DNA from: Bryobacter sp.
GTDB taxonomy: Bacteria > Acidobacteriota > Terriglobia > Bryobacterales > Bryobacteraceae
NCBI GenBank assembly: GCA_022843625.1
Contig: JALHNH010000001.1
Span: 124,001-188,000, forward strand
DNA: 64,000 bases
Direction of reading: 5' to 3'
Shown here: positions 40,873 to 52,000 of the stretch, piece after piece
How positions within the stretch are numbered: position 1 is the stretch's first letter
How the letters are laid out: each line of letters opens with the position of its first letter
Made by a program: the position numbers and the translations under genes
Notes under the pieces: generated by a model
What the model was told of the DNA's origin: nothing
Database searches by the model: none
Seen by the model: only the letters and a program-made list of their open reading frames with translations

Positions 40873-40948
40873 TCGAAACGCAAGTTAAGAGAGGATCCGC
40901 GTCCGGGTTGTGCCGTCGTGATCGGGGTCAGCCTGGCGAGTATTTACC

Positions 40949-41650
40949 ATGGTTCGAACCATCAATGCCGCTCGGTTATTGTCTGCCTGGGAATCGGCAG
41001 CGGCTGTTCCCATGTCGCGCCGCGCCGCCGTGCTCTTGTCGGTGACTCATCCGGAACGCTCCAGCACAGACTGGGCAACCTGCCCACTTGGCGAGCGCGA
41101 CCACGCGCTGCTACGCCTTCGTGAAACGCTTTTCGGCGGGACAATTGAAACGGTAGCACGCTGCAGCGTCTGCGGTGAATCCATGGAAGCGCAGTTCCAA
41201 ACCTCAGATTTGACAGACCGCTTTGCTCCCCCTGGAACTTTGGAGCGCGAAGTGAACGGCAAAACTCTTCGGTTCCGCGTCCCTACAGAAGCCGATGTTG
41301 TGGCCGCAATTGCATCCAGCGACCCGCACCGTTGTTTGATCGAGCGTTGTGTCGAATTGGCCGGCACGTTGGAGGATCGGGACATAAAGGCGGTGATCCA
41401 GGCGATGGAGGCTGAAGACCCACAAGCCGACATCCACATTGAAGTGAACTGCCCGTCATGTGTTGCCGCCAACAAGCTTGCGTTCGACATTGTTTCGTAT
41501 TTCTGGTCGGACTTAACAGACTGGGCGAGGCGTATCCTGGCCGATGTGCACACTCTCGCTGCGGCGTATGGCTGGAGCGAGGCAGATATTCTGGCCATGA
41601 CTGCGTTTCGGCGACGGATGTACCTTCAAATGCTCGGGAGCGAAGCATGA
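40949..41650 (+). CDS. T4-like baseplate/assembly protein with split zinc ribbon
   Basis: The 233-aa protein begins A-R-L-L-S-A-W-E-S-A, has T-C-P-L-G-E-R-D-H-A-L-L-R-L-R-E and two Cys pairs: C72-x2-C75 (C-S-V-C-G-E) and C168-x2-C171 (C-P-S-C), which together could bind one zinc. The fold and motif resemble the hub-assembly/adapter family seen in T4-like and eCIS clusters (PF12322-like). The role is inferred as a baseplate chaperone or adapter. The next gene overlaps its stop by 4 bp. Gene order (tube, this gene, linker, DUF4255 gene) is as in other eCIS clusters. Confidence 0.6.
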   Translation: MVRTINAARLLSAWESAAAVPMSRRAAVLLSVTHPERSSTDWATCPLGERDHALLRLRETLFGGTIETVARCSVCGESMEAQFQTSDLTDRFAPPGTLEREVNGKTLRFRVPTEADVVAAIASSDPHRCLIERCVELAGTLEDRDIKAVIQAMEAEDPQADIHIEVNCPSCVAANKLAFDIVSYFWSDLTDWARRILADVHTLAAAYGWSEADILAMTAFRRRMYLQMLGSEA

Positions 41651-42453
41651 GCGACTTCCTGTCACGGCTGCTGGATCGCGCCATGGAACGGGCACCGCTG
41701 CTTGAGCGTCGCAAACCTTCGATCTTCGAGCCGGCGCACTTTTCGACGGAAGGCATCTACGAAGAGCCCCCGATTGTTGAGCGTGAAGCATTTCGACCTT
41801 CAGCTGCATCTCAGAACGCTGTAACCAGCGCGCCCTCAGTGGGCCGGGTTGAGCCTTTGGAGGACTCGACGCGGCCACCCGAACGGCACGAATCGATTGC
41901 CGCAGAATCGGCTCGTCCAGGCGGGCAAGCGGTGACGCAGGCCATACCGCCCGTCGCGCAGGGTGGCGTTACACAGCGGATCGTTGAGCGACGCGAGATG
42001 CAAACGAAAGAGATCGAAACCGTTGTCGAGCGATCTGAGACTCGGGCCATTGAAACGCGCGAGATCATCCGCGAGCCGCATATCGAACACAGCACGACTC
42101 GCGTGGAGAAGGCAGAGGGAAGAGCCCTCGCTGTTGCGCCGCTGCGATCAGACCTTACCATCGCAACGCCGAAGACCGCTTCGACGGTCATCGCTCGAGA
42201 GATTGCGACGCCACGCGTGCCGTCCGCCGGCAAGGCGGCGGTCTCACCCAAAACTCGCAAATCGGCGAGAGAGCGCTCTCTACAACCGATCCCGTCGACA
42301 GAGGTGCCAGCACCCACCGTGACGGTGACCATTGGGCGCGTGGACGTTCGCGCGGGCGAGCCGGCGCGACCGGCATCGCGATCGGGCAAAGCGTTTGCGC
42401 CGCAATTGAGCCTTGACGACTATCTGTCAAGCCGCGGTAGAGGTGGGCAATGA
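41647..42453 (+). CDS. Disordered, charged eCIS-associated protein
   Basis: The 268-aa protein has one likely amphipathic N-terminal helix (M-S-D-F-L-S-R-L-L-D-R-A-M-E) and then low-complexity sequence rich in Glu, Arg, Thr, Pro, Ala and Ser with no hydrophobic core, plus a short ordered C-terminus (P-Q-L-S-L-D-D-Y-L-S-S-R). Heptad-like E-R-R-E-x-x-x-K-E-I-E segments near residues 115-160 suggest a coiled coil. The ATG overlaps the previous stop (ATGA), and its own end overlaps the DUF4255 gene by 4 bp. I know no family; it may be a linker or scaffold in assembly. Confidence 0.7.
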   Translation: MSDFLSRLLDRAMERAPLLERRKPSIFEPAHFSTEGIYEEPPIVEREAFRPSAASQNAVTSAPSVGRVEPLEDSTRPPERHESIAAESARPGGQAVTQAIPPVAQGGVTQRIVERREMQTKEIETVVERSETRAIETREIIREPHIEHSTTRVEKAEGRALAVAPLRSDLTIATPKTASTVIAREIATPRVPSAGKAAVSPKTRKSARERSLQPIPSTEVPAPTVTVTIGRVDVRAGEPARPASRSGKAFAPQLSLDDYLSSRGRGGQ

Positions 42454-43766
42454 GTAGCCCACTGGCTATCGCTGCCGTAACGGCCGCCATCAAAGATCTG
42501 CTGAACGACGGGCTGCTGAACAATGATTTGTCGTCGATTGGCAGTTTCACTGTGACGTCGCTGCCGCCCGATCGCATCTCGACGGGACAAACCGAGCCAA
42601 ATCAATTGAACGTGTTTTTGTATCAGGTGACGCCGAACAGTGGCTGGCGCAACTCGATGTTGCCGTCGCGTGATTCCGGCGGCTCGCGCCTCAGCAACCC
42701 GCCCCTTGCGCTTGATTTGCATTACCTTGTGACGGCTTACGGCGCCGAAGATTTGAATGCCGAAGTGTTGTTGGGTTACGCCATGCAGTTGCTGCACGAC
42801 ACTCCGGTATTGACACGTCAACAATTGCGAACTGTGCTGGCCGGCGTCGATCCCGTCGACGGGACGATTTTGCCGTCGCCATTCGGGAACCTGTCCGCCG
42901 AGGATCTGGCTGATCAAATTGAGTTGATCAAAATTACGCCCGTCTTTTTAAATACGGAAGATCTTTCCAAGCTGTGGACCTCGATGCAGGCGCGCTATCG
43001 TCCATCGATGGCCTATATGGCGTCGGTAGTGCTGATCCAGTCGACGGCCACAACGCGCTCTGCACCACCTGTGTTACAGCGAGGAGCTGGCGACCGCGGG
43101 CCAATGGCGCTGGCAACGCCGTTCGCCTCGCTTATCTCGGCGAGGCCGGCGGTGTCGGATCTGATTCCGGCTATTCGCATTGGCGAGCAGATTCGCTTGC
43201 GCGGATCCAACCTGAATGGCGACGGAACGACGATCGTCGTCTTCGAACATGTGGCGACCGGCGCGGTGAACGAACTGCTGCCAGCTTCGCCGGTGAGCGC
43301 GAGTGAGCTGCTGGTGACGATTCCGAGCCTAATTGAGGAACCAAATTCGATGAACCTCTGGCAGTCTGGCCTTTACAGTATTTCGCTGCGCATCCAGCGG
43401 CCTAACACTCCAAACTACGTGACAAACAGCGTGCCAATCGCACTCTCGCCGTTGATCGAGATTGCGCCATTGGCCGCCGCGCCCGGCGACTTCGCAATCT
43501 CAATTCGCTCGACGCCCCGGCTGGGCGTGCAGCAGCTAAGCCGTGCACTGTTGATCTTTGGCACGACGACAGTCGCACCCTCATCCGTCGCGAATCCAGC
43601 TGACCTTTTGGAGCCAACGACGCTTGAATTTGACCTGACTTCGATCGAGGCGGGCCAGCACCTGGTACGACTGCGAGTTGAAGGGATCGACAGCATTCCG
43701 GTCATTCTCGGCGGCTCACCACCAAAGTTCGATTTCGACCCGCTCCAGAAGGTAACTGTGGCATGA
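42450..43766 (+). CDS. DUF4255/Pvc16-like terminator protein
   Basis: The 438-aa protein has the Pvc16 N-terminal domain (DUF4255): A-V-T-A-A-I-K-D-L-L, I-G-S-F-T-V-T-S-L-P-P-D-R, N-Q-L-N-V-F-L-Y-Q-V-T-P-N and L-D-L-H-Y-L-V-T-A-Y-G. The C-terminal 230 residues form beta-sandwich modules (about 230-330 and 335-435, with R-I-G-E-Q-I-R-L-R-G-S-N-L). Afp16/Pvc16 caps the end of tube and sheath and helps fix the length. The C-terminal addition is longer than in Afp16. It overlaps both neighbours by 4 bp. Confidence 0.87.
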   Translation: MSSPLAIAAVTAAIKDLLNDGLLNNDLSSIGSFTVTSLPPDRISTGQTEPNQLNVFLYQVTPNSGWRNSMLPSRDSGGSRLSNPPLALDLHYLVTAYGAEDLNAEVLLGYAMQLLHDTPVLTRQQLRTVLAGVDPVDGTILPSPFGNLSAEDLADQIELIKITPVFLNTEDLSKLWTSMQARYRPSMAYMASVVLIQSTATTRSAPPVLQRGAGDRGPMALATPFASLISARPAVSDLIPAIRIGEQIRLRGSNLNGDGTTIVVFEHVATGAVNELLPASPVSASELLVTIPSLIEEPNSMNLWQSGLYSISLRIQRPNTPNYVTNSVPIALSPLIEIAPLAAAPGDFAISIRSTPRLGVQQLSRALLIFGTTTVAPSSVANPADLLEPTTLEFDLTSIEAGQHLVRLRVEGIDSIPVILGGSPPKFDFDPLQKVTVA

Positions 43767-45760
43767 GCGCGGACTGGTTCGAGCACAATAACCGCTACTT
43801 GGCTGCCACACTTGAGTGGCTGCGGGCCAAGCTCGAACAGTTCGCTTCGGAGTCCTCTCGCGGTGGATTGGTCGAGATCAGTCCATTGGAGCGGTGGCTC
43901 GGCAAAGATTCCCGGCCCGTTCCAAGTGATACTGTCGGCCAGACGGCGAAAGCGCGGGAAGAAGCGGAACGGGCGGGTGGCCCGGTTGCGTTGACGCTCC
44001 TCGCACAGCGTTTTGGCCTCTCTGAGTTTGAGCGCGACACGCTGATGCTCTGTGCTGCGCTGGATCTCGACCCGAACGTGGCTTCGCTCTGCGCTCGTGC
44101 TCTTGGCTCACCGTCTCGCACCTATCCGACGTTTGGGCTGGCACTCTCAATGCTCGACGAACCGGCATGGGATGCGTTGTCGCCGCACAGGCCACTGCGA
44201 TTCGCGCGCATGATTGACATCAATATGCCGCCAGGCACGGCGCTGACAGCAGCGGCACTGCGAGCCGACGAGCGCATTGTCAATTTCTTGAAGGGTGTCA
44301 ATGCGATTGATGATCGTTTAACCGCACTCATTCGGCCCGCCGGAGCGCCTCTTGCGTTATCACAGACGCAGAGCGCTGTGAGCGCGAGCGTAGTCGCTCA
44401 ATTGAAGAGATCCGCGGAATCGGCTGCTTTGCCGATCGTGCAGCTGGTCGGAGTTGACGACGCTTGCCGAATGGGCATCGCGCAAGAGGTGGCAGAGGCA
44501 ATTGGCCGCAAGCTTTACCGCCTGGACGCAAGTGTTCTGCCCACGACGGCGGCAGACATCGAACAAACCGCACGACTCTGGCAACGCGAGACAGTCATGT
44601 TGCCTGTCGCGCTCTACATCGATGGTGATCGCGCAGAATCGGGCGAGACGGCGACTGCGCTCGCGCGTTTTCTTGAGCGAGAAGCCGGTTTCATTTTTCT
44701 TGGGGTTGGAGAAACGCCAATGAGCCTGCCGCGTTTGACTGTGCCTTTCGATGTCGCCAAGCCGACACCCGCCGAGCAGCACGCGGAATGGGTCTCCTCC
44801 ATTGAAGGGCCGGAACTGGAGCGTAATAAGACGGCTTCACTGCTGGCGGGGCAGTTCAGCTTGAACCTCGCCGAGATTCGCGAGGCGGTGCGAAGCATCT
44901 CGGATGACCTGCTGACGCAGAGACTGTGGCGCGTCTGCCGCGATATGTCGCGCCCTCGACTGGATCAACTGGCTCAACGGCTTGCGGCGAAGGCTACCTG
45001 GGACAACCTGGTTCTTCCCGACGAGCAGATGAAGCTGATGCTGCAGATCGCCGGGCAGGTTCGTGCGCGGCATCGCGTATACACGGATTGGGGTTTTGCG
45101 AAGTCAATGAATCGCGGCTTTGGCATTAACGCATTGTTTGCCGGCGAAAGCGGTACCGGCAAGACGATGGGTGCAGAGGTGTTGGCGAATGATCTTGACC
45201 TAAACCTCTATCGAATTGATCTATCTGCTGTAGTCAGCAAGTACATTGGCGAGACAGAAAAGAATTTGCGGCGGCTTTTCGACGCTGCCGAACAAGGCGG
45301 AGCGATTTTATTCTTTGACGAAGCCGATGCTTTGTTTGGCAAACGAAGCGAAGTGCGGGACTCTCATGATCGTTACGCCAACATTGAAATCAACTATCTG
45401 CTGCAGCGTATCGAGTCGTTCAATGGTCTTTCGATCCTTGCCACCAACATGCGGAGTGCACTTGATACCGCGTTCTTGCGCCGGCTGCGCTTTGTTGTCA
45501 ACTTCCCATTCCCGAGCGCGAAAGAGCGTCGTGCCATTTGGGAGCGGGCGTGGCCACCGCAGGTCCCACGCGAGGGTCTAGACTATGATCGCCTGGCGCG
45601 CATGAATCTTTCTGGTGGCAACATTCATTCGATTGCGCTCAATGCTGCCTTTGCAGCCGCACAGAACGGGCAAAAGATCACCATGTCCACCATCGTAGCC
45701 TCTGCCCGCATGGAACTGCGAAAGCTAGAGCGCCCCTTTAATGAGGCGGAATTCCGATGA
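43763..45760 (+). CDS. eCIS AAA+ ATPase (Afp15/Pvc15-like)
   Basis: The 665-aa protein has an N-terminal helical part (about 1-200), a degenerate ATPase-like region (about 220-340) without a Walker A, and a canonical AAA+ domain (about 440-640). The latter has Walker A G-E-S-G-T-G-K-T (461-468), Walker B I-L-F-F-D-E-A-D (515-522), sensor I-L-A-T-N-M and arginine-finger A-F-L-R-R-L-R-F. The layout is that of Afp15/Pvc15, which is needed for assembly or cargo loading. It starts 4 bp inside the DUF4255 gene and ends overlapping the next small gene. Confidence 0.95.
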   Translation: MSADWFEHNNRYLAATLEWLRAKLEQFASESSRGGLVEISPLERWLGKDSRPVPSDTVGQTAKAREEAERAGGPVALTLLAQRFGLSEFERDTLMLCAALDLDPNVASLCARALGSPSRTYPTFGLALSMLDEPAWDALSPHRPLRFARMIDINMPPGTALTAAALRADERIVNFLKGVNAIDDRLTALIRPAGAPLALSQTQSAVSASVVAQLKRSAESAALPIVQLVGVDDACRMGIAQEVAEAIGRKLYRLDASVLPTTAADIEQTARLWQRETVMLPVALYIDGDRAESGETATALARFLEREAGFIFLGVGETPMSLPRLTVPFDVAKPTPAEQHAEWVSSIEGPELERNKTASLLAGQFSLNLAEIREAVRSISDDLLTQRLWRVCRDMSRPRLDQLAQRLAAKATWDNLVLPDEQMKLMLQIAGQVRARHRVYTDWGFAKSMNRGFGINALFAGESGTGKTMGAEVLANDLDLNLYRIDLSAVVSKYIGETEKNLRRLFDAAEQGGAILFFDEADALFGKRSEVRDSHDRYANIEINYLLQRIESFNGLSILATNMRSALDTAFLRRLRFVVNFPFPSAKERRAIWERAWPPQVPREGLDYDRLARMNLSGGNIHSIALNAAFAAAQNGQKITMSTIVASARMELRKLERPFNEAEFR

Positions 45761-46026
45761 TGGATCGCACGAAGAACGCAGCCATTCACATCGACCGGAT
45801 TGTTGTTGATGCACCGCTTGCGCGTCCGCATGATGCTGCCCGTATTGAAGCGGCGATGCACGACGAACTTGCGCAGTTGTTTTCGGTACCAACTCATGGT
45901 CTTGTTGATGAATCCGCCAGGGAACGAGTTGTTGCCCGACCCGCTCTGGCTGTTACTGGTCGTGCTGTGGATCTGGGGCGCGAGATTGCGCGCGCCATAC
46001 ATGCCGCTGTGATGGAGAAACGTTGA
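45757..46026 (+). CDS. Small eCIS-associated protein
   Basis: The 89-aa protein has no recognised family. It is mainly helical with an I-H-I-D-R-I-V-V-D start, an A-A-R-I-E-A-A-M-H-D-E-L-A-Q-L-F segment and a final amphipathic helix (L-G-R-E-I-A-R-A-I-H-A-A-V). There is no signal or membrane segment. Position between the AAA+ ATPase gene and the giant gene, with 4-bp overlaps on both sides, supports that it is a real gene. Comparable short genes follow the ATPase in several eCIS clusters. Confidence 0.7.
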   Translation: MMDRTKNAAIHIDRIVVDAPLARPHDAARIEAAMHDELAQLFSVPTHGLVDESARERVVARPALAVTGRAVDLGREIARAIHAAVMEKR

Positions 46027-49000
46027 GCGAACGAAGTTCAGCCCGATCTCCACAAACGAGTGCTCCGGCACGCGTGGGGACGGCTACGACTGCAGCACCC
46101 GAAGCCGTTGGCATTCTGGATGCCTTCCAGCTTCTGGAATCGACAAAGCAAACGGCAGGCCTCTCGCGGGACTTTGCGTTATTGAACCCACAGGCGTCGC
46201 GCACGGTTGTGCTCGATAGCGACGAGGCGAGGGCATTTCTGACGCGGTGGTTATTGCAGGAACTTGCTCCCGCGTTGGGCATCGACGCTACAAAGCTGCA
46301 GATTCACGTGAATGGTGAGGCAGCAGCGAGGACGGATGCGCGCGGGGCGAACGGACTGGCTGAGAACGGAGTGGTGTACCTCAATCCGACGCGTTATCGC
46401 CCGGCAAATGCGAGTGGCCGATCGTTGCTGGCACACGAAATTGCTCACATTGCGCAAACCTCGGTGTCACGGCGAAATCCCATCGAGACACGTGATTCGA
46501 GGCAAGCGGCTGAACGCGAGGCAGACCGTATTGCGCAAGCGTTCGAGGTTCGCAGCGTCTTGCCTAAGGTTCAGGAATCATTGGATCGCACATCGGCAGC
46601 AGCAGATATTGACCAGGATAAGCTTGCTGAGGCTGTCAGCGTGGGGCGGGCGCGCGAGATAGACGCAATACGCAGTCTGATTTCCGGGTTGTGGATTTCT
46701 GACGGAGATGTCTTTAAGGTTTTTAAAATTCTCGAAGCGATGCCGTTTCCTGTGGCGCGTGCGGTCGTTCACGCGCTCGGCCGAGAGGGCCGGTGGGAGC
46801 TTTGCGACAACATCAACACGTCGCACATTCAAAGCAATGCAAAGCTGGTCTTCGCCTGTTATGACGCGTTAACCGATAACGAGTTCACCGCGGTGGACAC
46901 AAGCGTTCTCGCTAAGGGTCCGTTAACCGGATTGGAAGGCGATGTTCGAGACGCCGCGAAGCGTACGCTTCTTAATTTGTCTGCGTCGCAATTCAACGAT
47001 CTCAAGCGCTCCCAAAATGGAGTTGCGATCAACGCTCTATTTTTGTCATCTGGCATGAGGCCTTTGACCAAAAAGGAAAAGGAAGAGAAAGATGCCTCGC
47101 TTGCACAATTGCTGAAGGATGAGCAAGACCTCGCGGTACAGCGCGAAGAGATTGCCAGTCTTCGCGAAAGTGAGCAGACAAAGGGCATTGTTGACCAAAT
47201 TCGTGAGGCTTTCAATAATCGCGATTTAAGTCCGCAACTGGCAGCGCAACGAGCTGTGGAGGGCCTTGCCAGCTACCAGGGGCCTGCACTCCAGGCGATT
47301 GCCGAGGTGTTGGACCAGGAAGGATTGCTAGACGTCCTCTTTGCCCACATCCCGGAGTGGGTCTTCTTTGGCAAGGGATCCCAAACGCCAACCCTGTTGG
47401 GGCTGATGCAGGCGCGACTGCCGTCGAAGAATCTTGATTACGTCGAGAGCTTGCTTTCGTATGGCTTCTTCGATTGGGCCGTGCGTGACTACGAAGCAAA
47501 GTTTGCGTATCTGTTGTTGAAGCTGCTGCCCCTCTCAGCGCAGTATCGGTTCCGTCAGCGCGACAACGGCAAGTGGTTCATGCGGCTGGTGCAGAACCTG
47601 CCGGACGACTTCAAGAACTCGGCGACCTATCAGGGCGACATTGAAGTTCGCAAGGCGACAAAGAAAGAGATTGAAGAGCTGAAGAGCCAGGGCTTCGGGC
47701 CAGAGCGGAATGAGATCGATGAGAAGGAACTCTACTACGATGTCACTGAACGTCATCGCCGGAGGCTAGCCCAGACTGGGCTGTCCGCAACCGTCTTCAT
47801 TCTCAAGAACGATTTTCGTCAGGCAGCGAGCGCGGACAACAAGCAGCAAGCCTACGCGGTGTTGCATGCGCAAGTTGCTGCAATCGGTGGCGCCAGGCTC
47901 GAAGGCGAGAAATTCAATGCGGCTGATCAACTGGCGCTCGAAGTTCTTGTGCACGAACTGGATCGGGAGGGCTTCATCGAGAAGATGTTTAGCGAGCTCT
48001 CGGATCGATTTCTTTTCTCCGAGACAAGCCGAATCGCCACGGTGAAGATCATGATGGCTCGCGATCCTGCTCGCGCGCAGTACCACGCCCGCGAACTTGC
48101 GACACGGCGTTTCTTTGAAGACTGGATGGTGACAGACCGCGAGGCGTATCTAGCCTATCTTGTTGTCAAGGCGCTGCCGGATGAAGAGCGTGCTGCGTTT
48201 ATCGAGCAGGATTCCGAAGCCTGGAACAATATCCTCGGTGAGATGTCTCAGGACGCGCGCAGTTCGAGCGACCTGAACATGTACATCGGCGACAAGGAGG
48301 GCACCGACCGCGCCTCTGTGCTCGGCCAACTTGCCGAGAAGTCGACGTGGACCGCGGCCAACGTTCTTCGCCTCGATGGTTTGGTGCGCATGGCTATTGC
48401 CATGACCGAGCACCGCTTTGCCTTCGAGCGTTCGAAGGAGTTCAAGGCTAACGAAGACGCAAAGCTCAAGCAGAAGGTTGTCGACAAATACTCGCTATAT
48501 GATCCGCAGGCTGCACCTGCGCGCGTTGCGTACTCTACCAAGATACTCCAGGGAACGAAGTGGTACGAGGAGGGCGTTGCCGCCACCGCTCGCATGATTT
48601 GGAACGGACTCCTGTTTTTACTCGACAACGATCTCATGTTGTCGACCAGGGCGCTGGGTGGCAACAAGCTGGATCTGAATCAGCTGCAAGACGTGTTGGG
48701 CGGCAACATTGAAGGAGTTCGCCTGGCAGTACCTCAACTGGACCAGATGGGCGAAGTGAATCCGGACACGAACAAACTGACCGTTCACTTTGATCCGGGG
48801 GCGCATGCGCTTTACGTCGGCATTTCTGACCTGAGTATTGAGAGCGTGAACTTGCAGTTCGCGAACACGACCTTCCAGACAGGAACCATCCGGTTGAGTA
48901 ATCTCGAACTTACAGCCAGCTACGACACCGACGAACTTCGAGAGCCGACCAATGCATCGCTGTCGCTTGGTAGTGTGAATCTTCTCGACATGTTAGTGGC

Positions 49001-52000
49001 GGGCCGAGAAAGCATGGTTACGCTTTCTCGCCTCTTTCTGTCTTCAGCTCGTATTGGTGCGGGCACGACGGACGCGACGAAGCCTGCCAGAACCGAACCG
49101 CGCGGCGGCCATCACATCCCGATCCCGATTCTGGGACCGCTAGCCGGACTGATATACAACATCTTTCGCCTTACAGGATGGCTTGGCGCTGAGACTTTCA
49201 CGTCTGAGACGAAGCATGCCGCAGGGCGTGGACTGGGCCAACTGCGCGCTTTCGATATGGGCTTCAGCAGTCTAATCGTTGAAGGCTTGCAAACCAGCGG
49301 CGGCCAAAATGTCGCTGAGGTGAAGGTGGCTGATTTCGCGCTTCGTGCCGGTTTGAACAAGACAACTGCTCTTCGAGCGAAGATTGCGTCGCTCGACCAG
49401 CGCAGTCGACGATTGCATTCCAATGGAGACGTCAAGAGAGCAGCGGCGCTTGATGAGCAGCGGGTCGCAGCAGAAAAGCAACTTGCGGGCCTCGCGGCCA
49501 CCGAGACGCGGGTTCTTGACATTCAGCAGATTCTGATGAACGGTTCGCCGTCCGAAGAAGAGCGGGCAGAACTTCAGAAAGACCTTAATACGGCTGCGCT
49601 TGAGTCTTCGGGAGAAATGTATCTCGATGTTGGCTCGATGAGCGCACGGGGCATTTCTGGCATGGTTACAGTGGACGAACCCATTGTCTTCAACGGAGTG
49701 CACGGAGAAGCGCAGTCCGAAGCGTTTTCCGCAGGGCTCGGCTTGCAACTGCTCACGCCCGAGCGTTTGCAGCAGATTGCCAAGGGTCCCCCCCTTAAGA
49801 CTTTGGCGGAAATGGGTGGTGAGCTCACCGTAAATCTGGACAATGTGCATACGGGGCGGCTAGCGATTGGCGGTGGTATTCGTTCTTCGAAGGACATTGC
49901 CGCGCGACTCAAGGATCTTGAGCCCAAGAAAAATAGCTACGAACTCGGACCACTTTATCAGCATCTTGAGGAGCTCCAAGTTGCTGCCGTGAAGTATGAG
50001 CAGTACGTGGCTGTCGGGATCTCGGCGCTTGATGAAACGCAGCTTGCTCACTTTCGAAGTCTACGCGATCTGTTGACGAAAGAGCCGGATCTCGTGTTTG
50101 GATCCATCGATCTGATCGAGGCGCAACTGAAGGTTGACCTTTCAGGACGGCTGTCAGTCGGGGCGAAGGAGGCCACGCTCAAAGACATTCGCATGCCAGA
50201 GCGCGGTCTGTCCATCGCGGAGGTGAAGGCTCTCAATATTGAGGCGTCCGCTGGCGCCACTGGGGGACTTGCTGGCTGGTTCGACTCGAAGGAGAATCTC
50301 GAAAGTGGAAGACTCTCTGCCGATTCGATCCAAGTTTCGAAGGTGAGTAGTGACTATCACGGTGCGCTCGTGGATCAAGTAATGATCACCGGTCGCGACC
50401 CCGGTGAAAACCTTGAGATCGATATCAAGGGCCGTGGCAATGAAGTTCGTATTGGGGTTTCCATCCATGCTGTCGGTCTTGGCATCGCGCCTCGCATCGG
50501 AATGATGAAACAGCATGTGGAGGGCCTCAAGCGACGCCAGTCCACGTCGCCCGATCCGAAGACCGAAGCGCAAATCGAAAAGATCGAAGGCGATATTGCT
50601 GGACTGGAAGTCCTCGTTGGCAGGCGCGCCGCAGCATGGGCGATGGTTTCAAAAGCCAGGACTGAGGAAGAGAAATCTGCAGCAACACAAGCGGTGTATG
50701 AAGCGGATGGATTTATCACCCAAAAGCTGGCGCAGGTTTCTGCCGCATCCATCGAGCTTGAAGGATTTGGCCTCGAAATGACCGGCGCGGGTGACGTGTT
50801 GAGCATGCTGATGAGTGAGGACGGATTTAACCCTCTTGCGTTGCTTGACAGCAAGGTGCCGGGAGATCAGAAGAAGATGACTTTTGCCGGCACGGGGCCG
50901 GATCAACGATTGTTTAAGAGATTCGCGATCGGAGGGGTGCAGGGGACTAAGGATGACGAACTAAAGGGCACAACTGCGCAAGGAGAAGCCTTTGAGGTGG
51001 GCGAGACCAAGCTCGATGCGTCAATTCGGCGCGAGGGGGATTCGATATGGGTTGACGTGCCACAGTTCAGCATTGCTTCGATCCTGTTGAGGCGGTTTGA
51101 CCTGACCAGCCTCGACAATGCCGTCGGTTTTCAGGTTTGGTCTAACGGGCAAAGTGGGATCGACGGGATTCGCCTTAAAGGCCGTGTGAGGCTGGATTCA
51201 AGGGTCGCCGGTAGCCGCGACACGAAAGATTTTTCGGTGGCACGCGCGGAGATCGATGATTTCCGGATCGAGCAAGTGTATGCGAATGGGCTCGGCTTCA
51301 AGAGTCTCGGCGACAAACTTGAGGTCAATTTGAGCTCTGGTGCGATCAAAGGCATTTACGCGCAAGGTTTAACGATCGACCTGCCGCCGGGAGATCAGCC
51401 GCCTGTGCTTATGGGTAAGGCCGGCATTGAAGCGATTGATCAGATGACGCTAGGCCGCTCGCTGGTAGGCGGTTTTGAAGCGACCGGGCAGTTGAGCGCG
51501 AGAAACTTTACGGTGGAGGCGCTCGAAGACGGAACGCTTAAGGCCTCGCTTGCGACGTTGTCGGCGGCGGCTTTCGTTAAGCGTGGTTCAGATGGCTGGG
51601 CCAGGCTGTCGTTGGCTGATCTTGGCCTCAACGTCGAATACAAGGACGGTGAATTGCAGGTGAAGGAGATTCACCTCGGCAGCCTGACCGTACCGGAGAT
51701 GGATTGGCGTTTCGGCACTAAGCACATCCAGGCGAAGCGGCCGGCGAAACTTATCAACTTGCGCGCTGCGGCCCGCATTGAGACCGATCTTGCGGGTAAG
51801 AAGGAAGATCCTGAAGTGGCCAGGCCGAAGGGCGTGTCGCTTGAAGCGCCATCAGGATTGAATCGTGTTGTTGTGACGGACTTCCGGATCGATACGATCA
51901 GCGCGGAGCATTTGCTCTACGAAGATGGCGACATGCGCGTTGAAATTGGGGAAGGCGATCCGGCGAAGCCCGACACGGCTATCACTGCGGCCATGCGTAA

